From positions 3,224,001 through 3,288,000 of the forward strand of contig NZ_CP016448.1 in NCBI RefSeq assembly GCF_001713355.1: DNA of 64,000 nucleotides, written 5' to 3'. The notes under the pieces are model-generated. The model was not told the origin of the DNA and did no database searches. It was given only the letters and a program-made list of their open reading frames with translations. This DNA comes from Methyloversatilis sp. RAC08. Lineage in GTDB: Bacteria; Pseudomonadota; Gammaproteobacteria; Burkholderiales; Rhodocyclaceae. Positions 58,733-64,000 of the stretch are shown one piece after another. The position numbers were made by a program, and so were the translations under genes. How positions within the stretch are numbered: the first letter of the stretch is position 1; each line of letters begins with the position of its first letter.

Positions 58733-58795
58733 AGGAAGCTCCCACAGGAAGCTCCCACAGGAAGCTCCCACAGGAAGCTCCCACAGGAAGCTCCC
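58731..58795. repeat. Tandem array, five copies of a 13-bp unit
   Basis: ACAGGAAGCTCCC repeated five times (58731-58795) and then ACAGG. It begins at the end of the REP arm, and the unit contains the arm end GCTCCCACAGG. It parallels the 14-bp array after REP element 1 but with a different filler. Confidence 0.92.
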
Positions 58796-58826
58796 ACAGG
58801 GGGCGCGCCGATACTGGCGCTGCGAG

Positions 58827-60197
58827 CTACACCTTCGGCACCCTCAGTGCGAACACGCTGCCGTGGCCGACGCGCGAGCGCACGGTCAGCGGGTGCCCCA
58901 GCAGCTCGGCCTGCTTGCGCGCCAGCGCCAGACCCAGACCCTGACCTTCATCGTGCCGCGTCTGGCGGTCGTCGAAACGGCGGTACGGAATGAAGATCTG
59001 CGGGATCAGGTCTTCGGCGATGCCCGGCCCGGTGTCCCAGACTTGCAACTCCACGTCGTCGCCACGTGGACGGGCGGCGATCAGCACGCGGCCGTGGTCG
59101 GTGTAGCGCACGGCATTCGACACCAGATTGTCGAGAATGGAGCGCAGCATCATCGGGTCGCTGTCCACAACCGCCCGGCCGGACCGGATCACCAGTTCGA
59201 TGCCCTTGTCACGCGCCAGCGGGCCGAACTGGGCGGTGCACGACGCCAGCACCTCGGCCAGCGGCAATGCACGGCGCAGCACGCGCGCCTCGCCCGCCTC
59301 CAGGCGCGACAGTTCGATCAGGCGTGACAGCTGGCTGCTCATCGCGCGCACCGCCTCGTCGACACCGGCACAGGCTTCATTCACCGTCGCATGGTTCACT
59401 TCGTCATCGCGCAGCGAGCGCAGATAGCGCATGTGCAGGCCGACCGCATGCACCGGCTGGCGCAGGTCGTGCGTGACACCGGCCATGAACAGATTCTTGG
59501 CGCGCATCGCGGTCTGCACCGCGTCGCGTTCGCGCCGCAATGTGTCGGCCAGGCGGGCGTTCTGGCGGGTCAGCAGCAGGGCGTTGCGCATCGTCGCGTG
59601 GGCGTTGCGGCCAAACGAAATCAGCACCGCCAGGTAGAACACGATGGTCAAGCCGCCGGCAATATTGATGACGCCGCCGATCAGCCACGACTTCACGATG
59701 AACGGCACGAGGGCGCACATCAGATACAGATTGAGTGCGCGTGGCAGCGCCGTGGTGGCGGTGACCGCGCCGCCGGCCATGCCGACCAGCATGGCAACGC
59801 TGAAGAAATCCATGAACGGGTCGCGCCCTTCGTAACCCAGCCAGGGCAGCACCCCCCAGGCCAGACCGGTCAGCGCCGCGATAGCTGTATAGATGCGCTC
59901 GGTGCGGTCGAGCTGGTGACCGGCCAGCACGGCAAGTTGCGGCTGCATCCAGCGCACGTAAAGCGCGCGCAGGGCGACCAGCAGGCAGACGACGGCCAGC
60001 CAGACCCAGACCGCCGAGTGCCCCTCGGTGCTGACCAGCACCGCCGCGGCGGTGCTCGCCACGGCCACGTTGCCGGCGACGATGGTGGGCGTATGGCCGA
60101 ACAGCACACCCAGCAGATCGCGCCGGACCGCCTCGCGCTCGTCCGCGCTGTCATCCGTGCAGTCGTGTGCGTCGAGCAGTATCGACGTCATCGCCAT
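58827..60197 (-). CDS. Membrane sensor histidine kinase, partner of the divergent regulator
   Basis: 456 residues. Six or more hydrophobic segments in the first 200 residues (a membrane sensor of unknown ligand), a coiled coil, HisKA with the phospho-His in AGVTHDLRQPVHAVGLHM and HATPase with DTGPGIAEDL and GQGLGLAL. ATG 60197 has GGAA 8 nt upstream. The HDLRQP phosphoacceptor box is that of orphan-type hybrid-like kinases seen with short LuxR regulators. Divergent from its likely regulator, start codons only 15 bp apart. Confidence 0.88.
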   Translation of the reverse strand: MAMTSILLDAHDCTDDSADEREAVRRDLLGVLFGHTPTIVAGNVAVASTAAAVLVSTEGHSAVWVWLAVVCLLVALRALYVRWMQPQLAVLAGHQLDRTERIYTAIAALTGLAWGVLPWLGYEGRDPFMDFFSVAMLVGMAGGAVTATTALPRALNLYLMCALVPFIVKSWLIGGVINIAGGLTIVFYLAVLISFGRNAHATMRNALLLTRQNARLADTLRRERDAVQTAMRAKNLFMAGVTHDLRQPVHAVGLHMRYLRSLRDDEVNHATVNEACAGVDEAVRAMSSQLSRLIELSRLEAGEARVLRRALPLAEVLASCTAQFGPLARDKGIELVIRSGRAVVDSDPMMLRSILDNLVSNAVRYTDHGRVLIAARPRGDDVELQVWDTGPGIAEDLIPQIFIPYRRFDDRQTRHDEGQGLGLALARKQAELLGHPLTVRSRVGHGSVFALRVPKV

Positions 60198-60212
60198 GGT
60201 ATTTTCCGGCGC

Positions 60213-60845
60213 ATGGAAGCCCGCGAGATTAGCATCGTCGTCGCCGAAGACCACGCCCTGGTGCGCCAGGGTTTGCGTCTGATGCTGTCGCGTGCGCCGC
60301 GCGTGCGCTGGCTGGGCGAAACGGGTGATGGCGAAGGCGCGCTGCGGCTCGCCCGTGAGCTCCAGCCCGACCTGCTGCTGCTCGACCTCGGCCTGCCGCG
60401 GCTCGACGGGCTCGAAGTGATGCAGGCCATCGCTGCCGCCCATCTGACGACCCGCGTGCTGGTCGTGACGGCGCGTCAGGATGCCGCCACCGTGCAGGCC
60501 GCGCTGTCCTTCGGCGCTCATGGCTACATGCTGAAGACCGACGACGCCGACGCGCTGGTGTCGGCCATCCACACCGTCGGCGACGGCGGCTACCACGTCA
60601 GCCCGGAACTGGCGACCTTGTTCGGTCATGGCGCGACGACAGAACAAGAAAGCCTGACCAGCCGCGAAATGGACATCGCCAGCCATGTCGGACGCGGCCT
60701 GTCGAGCAAGCAGATCGGCGCCGAACTGGGCATTTCCGAGCACACCGTACGCAAGCACCGCGAAAACATCGCCCGCAAGCTCGGCCTGCGCAATGCGGCC
60801 GAACTGGTGGCGTGGTCGATCCGCCAGCGCCTGCCCCTGGCTTGA
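60213..60845 (+). CDS. NarL/LuxR-type response regulator
   Basis: 210 residues: receiver with Asp58 (LLLLDLGLPRLDGLE) and Lys in GYMLKTDD, and a C-terminal LuxR helix-turn-helix (LTSREMDIASHVGRGLSSKQIGAELGISEHTVRKHRENIARKLGL; recognition part SEHTVRKHRENI). Start ATG 60213. Its promoter must lie inside the kinase gene, since only 15 bp separate the two start codons. Confidence 0.92.
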   Translation: MEAREISIVVAEDHALVRQGLRLMLSRAPRVRWLGETGDGEGALRLARELQPDLLLLDLGLPRLDGLEVMQAIAAAHLTTRVLVVTARQDAATVQAALSFGAHGYMLKTDDADALVSAIHTVGDGGYHVSPELATLFGHGATTEQESLTSREMDIASHVGRGLSSKQIGAELGISEHTVRKHRENIARKLGLRNAAELVAWSIRQRLPLA

Positions 60846-61075
60846 TCCGGCCGTGATCCAGTTCCTGGCCGCCGACATTTCTGGCCGCGCGCTACGCGCT
60901 TGTTCGTATTTACCGCCCAACAGGCGGCGCGCCTAATTCCCTCCTGAAATTTCCGGCTGTACGTGTGCCGGATTCCGCCCCCTGTGCGTTTCCCGGGCGC
61001 GGGATTCGAAGCGGGCACGGTCCGGAAGTCGCGAGCGGGCAGGCGCCCGCCGCGATCCACAACAAGGAGGTTCAG

Positions 61076-61714
61076 ATGAACATTCCCGCTGGCGGGGCGC
61101 TGCGCTGCGCTGTTTTCTCCGTGTGCCTGTGGGCGGGTGCAGCGTGCGCCGTGCCGATCACCTTCCAGACGACCGGCTCGTCCGTACAGACCTATTTCGA
61201 GGGGCAGCCGCTGGCGAGCGCGCGGTCCCGCATTGACGGATTGAGCGGCGCGCTGGACCTCACGCGCGACGCTCCGGTGCTGGCCAACTACTTCAAGCTG
61301 TTTGCGGGCACCGGGCCGGCAGACGAATCCGGCATGAGCGGCATCCAGTACCGGACCCACGCGCTGAGCATGACCGTCATGGGTGTCACCCGATCGTTCG
61401 AGGTCGACATCGGCATGCAGGAAATCGCCAACGGCCAGTACCAGCTCTATCGCTTCGATCTGCCGACGCTGACGTTCGACCTGGGCGCGACCGGCGTGCT
61501 GACTGTGACACCGGATGCAAACCGCACCCAATCGGTGCAGTTCCTGGCCAATACGCCCCTGTACCACTTTCGCGATGTACGCGCGACCTTCGAGCTGGCC
61601 GATCCGCTCGTGACGACCGTGCCAGAACCGGGCTCCCTGGCATTGACGGGGCTCGCTTTCGTCGCGCTGCAGGCGATGCGCCGCCGCCGGGCGGCCCCGC
61701 TTTGCAGAAATTGA
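61076..61714 (+). CDS. PEP-CTERM sorting-signal exported protein
   Basis: 212 residues. Signal peptide ending near GAACAVP, a beta-rich domain (ITFQTTGSSVQTYFEGQPLASAR ... split by a DESGMSG loop) of unknown function, and a C-terminal VPEPGSLALTGLAFVALQ helix with an RRRR tail. ATG 61076 follows AAGGAGG by 5 nt, a strong site that rejects the longer frame from 60965. A GCGGGC/GCCCGC hairpin (61035-61050) lies just upstream of the ribosome site. Confidence 0.88.
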   Translation: MNIPAGGALRCAVFSVCLWAGAACAVPITFQTTGSSVQTYFEGQPLASARSRIDGLSGALDLTRDAPVLANYFKLFAGTGPADESGMSGIQYRTHALSMTVMGVTRSFEVDIGMQEIANGQYQLYRFDLPTLTFDLGATGVLTVTPDANRTQSVQFLANTPLYHFRDVRATFELADPLVTTVPEPGSLALTGLAFVALQAMRRRRAAPLCRN

Positions 61715-61723
61715 CACATGAAG

Positions 61724-61755
61724 CGTCCGGATGCGGATTCGACGGCATCCGGACG
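61724..61755 (+). terminator. Hairpin after the PEP-CTERM gene
   Basis: CGTCCGGATGC (61724-61734), 10-nt loop, GCATCCGGACG (61745-61755): a perfect 11-bp stem 10 nt after the stop. It has no U-tract. Confidence 0.6.
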
Positions 61756-61798
61756 TGATGCATTGAACAACACCCTTGTCACATCAGCTTACAATCAT

Positions 61799-61838
61799 GT
61801 AGGAATAATTCCTACGAACGACCGCAAAGCACGGTCGT
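61799..61838 (+). promoter_or_regulatory. Palindrome and hairpin in the adhesin leader
   Basis: GTAGGAAT-A-ATTCCTAC (61799-61815), a perfect 8-bp inverted repeat, then ACGACCG-7 nt-CGGTCGT (61818-61838), a 7-bp hairpin, then GGGAG 7 nt before the adhesin ATG at 61861. The first looks like an operator, the second like an RNA structure in the leader. Inferred from symmetry only. Confidence 0.5.
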
Positions 61839-61860
61839 GGCAGTAACCGGGAGTCACACC

Positions 61861-64000
61861 ATGAAGAGCACGCAACGTCGTCGCAGCCTGCCCCGGCTGC
61901 GTACCCTGGTGGCCAATCTGCATCGCCCGCACGGACTGGCGATCGGCATGGCGAGTCTGCCGCTGCTGATGTCGCCGGCGGCGTGGGCGCAGGCGATCCA
62001 GGCGGATGGCCGGACGCTGACGACGGTGAGCACGGTCGGTGCGGTGACGGACATCCGGACCGGGACGATCGCGGGCAACGCCGGTTTTAACTCGTTCAAC
62101 ACGTTCAGCGTCAATTCGGGGCACACGGCGAATCTGCACGTGCCGAGCGGGGCGGTGAATCTGGTGAACATCGTGCGCGATGCGCGCAGCGACATCCACG
62201 GCACGCTGAACGCGATCCGCGACGGGCGCATCGGCGGCAATGTGTTCTTTGCCAACCCGCACGGATTTGTCGTCGGCGCGGGTGGCGTGGTGAATGTGGG
62301 TTCGCTGTCGGTGAGCACGCCGACGCAGCGCTTCGCGGACCGCTTCTTCGTCAATGGTCAGCCGGACGCCGGATCGGTGGGCCAGTTGCTCAATGGCACG
62401 GCGCCGCTGTCGAGCGCGGCGATCCGCATCGACGGGCAGATCAATGCGGCAGACGGGGTGACGCTGGCGGCGGGCACGGTGAGCGTGGCCGGAGCGGTGC
62501 TGACGGGTGCGCGCTTCGAAGGTCGCGCGCCGGACTTCACCGACATCGTGAATACGCAGGGTGTGAGCGCGGGCAGCCGGCTGGTCGAGCGGGCGGGGCG
62601 CATCTACATCGCGGCGGACGAGGACATCGAGATTGCCGGCACGCTGGATGCGCGCGGCGGCGGCGGCACCGACGGGGGCGACATCGATCTGCGGGCCGGG
62701 CGCGACATCGTGGTCGACATCGACGCGATGGTGACGGCGGCGGGCGATGGTGAGGGGTCGGACGGCGGGCGCGTGTATTCGATGGCCGAGCGCAGCGCAG
62801 TGATTCGCAGCGGTGCGGTGATGGACGCGAGTGCGGGGGCGAGCGGCGATGGCGGCTTCGTCGAGTTTTCGGCGAAGGATACGGTGGAGCTGGCCGGCGG
62901 GCAGTTTCTGGCCGACGGGCGGGCGGGCGGCGCAGCCGGTCTGGTGCTGATCGATCCGCTGAACATCGTGCTCAGTGCGAACCTGCTGCGCGGTGCGGGC
63001 GGCTACACCGGCATTCCGGCGGGGCCGGACAGCGGCGTCAGCGTCACCGGCGCCAACCTGCTGCTGCAGGCGACCAACAAGATCACGGTCAATGAAAACA
63101 TCGTCGTATCCAGCCGTCTGGTCGACAGCGATCACGTCGATGGTGCGTCGATCGGCCACTCCGGCAGCATCACCTTCGAGGCGCGCGAGATTGAACTGAA
63201 GTCCGGCAGCAAGGTGCTTGCCCATGCGACCGGCGCCTTCAGTGCCGGCGATGTCAGCCTGCTGGCAAGTGACATCAACGCCATCGGCGCAGTCCGCTCG
63301 GCCGATGCTCGGATCAAGGTCGAGAACGCGACCATACGCGGCGCGAACATCAAGCTGTCGGCGCTGGCGGATACCTCGCAGATCGTCCAGTTGCTGGAAA
63401 CCGCGCCGAATATCTCGCTGTCGCAGGCGCAGACCTTTCTTGACACGGAAATGGACGACATTTCCGACGGACCCGGCGGCGAATACCTCGCCATCACGAC
63501 CGATGCCACCGCGCTGACCGAAATCAAGGGCTCATCGATCAGTGGCAGCGGTGACGTGACGATCAAGGCGCATGCCGGCGCGCGCGCCGGCTTCGAAAAG
63601 ATCGCCACGGCGGATGTGACCATCGGCGACCACAACGGTGTCGCCAGCGAAATCAGCGGTCGCAAGGTCGATGTCGCAGCGACGTCGGACACCTCGCTCA
63701 CCTTCAACGTGCTGGGCAATGCGCTGCGGCTGGCCGACCAGAGCTGGCTGCCGGCCGAAGACAGCGGCGAAGTGCAACTGCTGAACGATCAGCTGTTCGA
63801 TTTTTCCAGCATCCCGCTGGTGTCGCTGTCGGAATCCACCGCCCGGGTCACCGTCACGGGCGCGACCGAACTGGCGGCGACCGATACGCTGACGCTGTCC
63901 TCGTCTGCCACATCGGCCGCCAAGCCCACGTTCGCCGGGCTGGTCGTCTTTTCGGTGGCATGGGGCGAGTCCACGGCGATCGCGGAAACCAAGGTTCAGG
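61861..64000 (+). CDS. Filamentous haemagglutinin-type adhesin (3' partial)
   Basis: Open frame from ATG 61861 to the end of the window without a stop: 713 codons visible. An extended signal peptide (about 1-48; hydrophobic GMASLPLLMSPAAWAQA) precedes a TPS (two-partner secretion) domain of about 250 residues with FNSFNTFSVNSGHTANL and GNVFFANPHGFVVGAGG (NPHG in place of the common NPNG). Then follow glycine- and aspartate-rich beta-helix repeats. Secreted through a TpsB/FhaC-type outer-membrane pore, which is not in the window. The rest of the protein lies to the right. Confidence 0.9.
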   Translation, partial: MKSTQRRRSLPRLRTLVANLHRPHGLAIGMASLPLLMSPAAWAQAIQADGRTLTTVSTVGAVTDIRTGTIAGNAGFNSFNTFSVNSGHTANLHVPSGAVNLVNIVRDARSDIHGTLNAIRDGRIGGNVFFANPHGFVVGAGGVVNVGSLSVSTPTQRFADRFFVNGQPDAGSVGQLLNGTAPLSSAAIRIDGQINAADGVTLAAGTVSVAGAVLTGARFEGRAPDFTDIVNTQGVSAGSRLVERAGRIYIAADEDIEIAGTLDARGGGGTDGGDIDLRAGRDIVVDIDAMVTAAGDGEGSDGGRVYSMAERSAVIRSGAVMDASAGASGDGGFVEFSAKDTVELAGGQFLADGRAGGAAGLVLIDPLNIVLSANLLRGAGGYTGIPAGPDSGVSVTGANLLLQATNKITVNENIVVSSRLVDSDHVDGASIGHSGSITFEAREIELKSGSKVLAHATGAFSAGDVSLLASDINAIGAVRSADARIKVENATIRGANIKLSALADTSQIVQLLETAPNISLSQAQTFLDTEMDDISDGPGGEYLAITTDATALTEIKGSSISGSGDVTIKAHAGARAGFEKIATADVTIGDHNGVASEISGRKVDVAATSDTSLTFNVLGNALRLADQSWLPAEDSGEVQLLNDQLFDFSSIPLVSLSESTARVTVTGATELAATDTLTLSSSATSAAKPTFAGLVVFSVAWGESTAIAETKVQ

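Noticed and set aside
58200-60920. Upstream extension of the 58827-60197 kinase to 60920
   Set aside because: The added part is antisense to the divergent response regulator gene.

Overview
The window is high-GC chromosomal DNA from a betaproteobacterium. The gene set fits a Rhodocyclales or Nitrosomonadales relative: System I cytochrome c maturation, Pel polysaccharide genes, PEP-CTERM and exosortase-H sorting, an H-NOX gene, coenzyme B12-dependent ribonucleotide reductase, and betaproteobacterial gene neighbours such as trxB / Crp-type regulator / ftsK / lolA / rarA. The genus is an inference; no rRNA lies in the window. Most of it is ordinary housekeeping and regulatory DNA, with a few accessory islands.

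Layout. 1-5.0 kb: the 3' end of a pel operon (partial pelD, pelE, pelF, pelG), then a transglutaminase-fold gene on the minus strand whose catalytic Cys position is Ser. 6.1-10.9 kb: rsgA, phhB, an M48 protease, orn and nadE. 10.9-13 kb: two tandem LuxR-type regulators, the first 5'-truncated. 13-21.3 kb: a minus-strand surface-protein island with a subtilase, a 14-repeat RCC1 protein and a DNRLRE protein, all ending in a VPLPxWAL sorting signal, beside an exosortase H gene and its membrane partner. 21.3-23.3 kb: H-NOX sensor and hybrid kinase. 23.3-30.7 kb: glnB, smr, trxB, a Crp/Fnr regulator, ftsK, lolA, rarA. 30.7-32.1 kb: two REP-like palindromes, one followed by a 15-copy 14-bp array, flanking a HAD phosphatase gene. 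32.1-37 kb: two adjacent two-component systems (NarL type and sigma-54 NtrC type). 37.15-37.32 kb: a probable sigma-54-dependent small RNA with a strong terminator. 37.5-44.3 kb: ccmABCDEFGHI. 44.4-48.9 kb: a lipoprotein, a conserved hypothetical gene, a RoxA-like JmjC oxygenase, rlmD, a BI-1 family protein and tRNA-Ser(UGA). 49-55.4 kb: a PEP-CTERM protein, an SLC13 transporter, a GGDEF-EAL enzyme and a periplasmic binding protein. 55.5-58.4 kb: B12-dependent ribonucleotide reductase. 58.6-58.8 kb: a third REP element with a 13-bp array. 58.8-60.9 kb: a divergent kinase and regulator pair. 61-64 kb: a second PEP-CTERM protein and the start of a large filamentous-haemagglutinin-type adhesin that runs off the window.

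How it fits together: several parts serve the cell surface and biofilm. These are Pel polysaccharide, whose PelD is a c-di-GMP receptor, a GGDEF-EAL enzyme with a candidate periplasmic ligand sensor, an NO sensor, exosortase-sorted surface proteins and a secreted adhesin. The most distinctive signals are the self-contained exosortase-H locus with a non-canonical sorting motif, the candidate sigma-54-driven structured RNA next to an NtrC-type system, and the REP elements whose ends have expanded into short tandem arrays.
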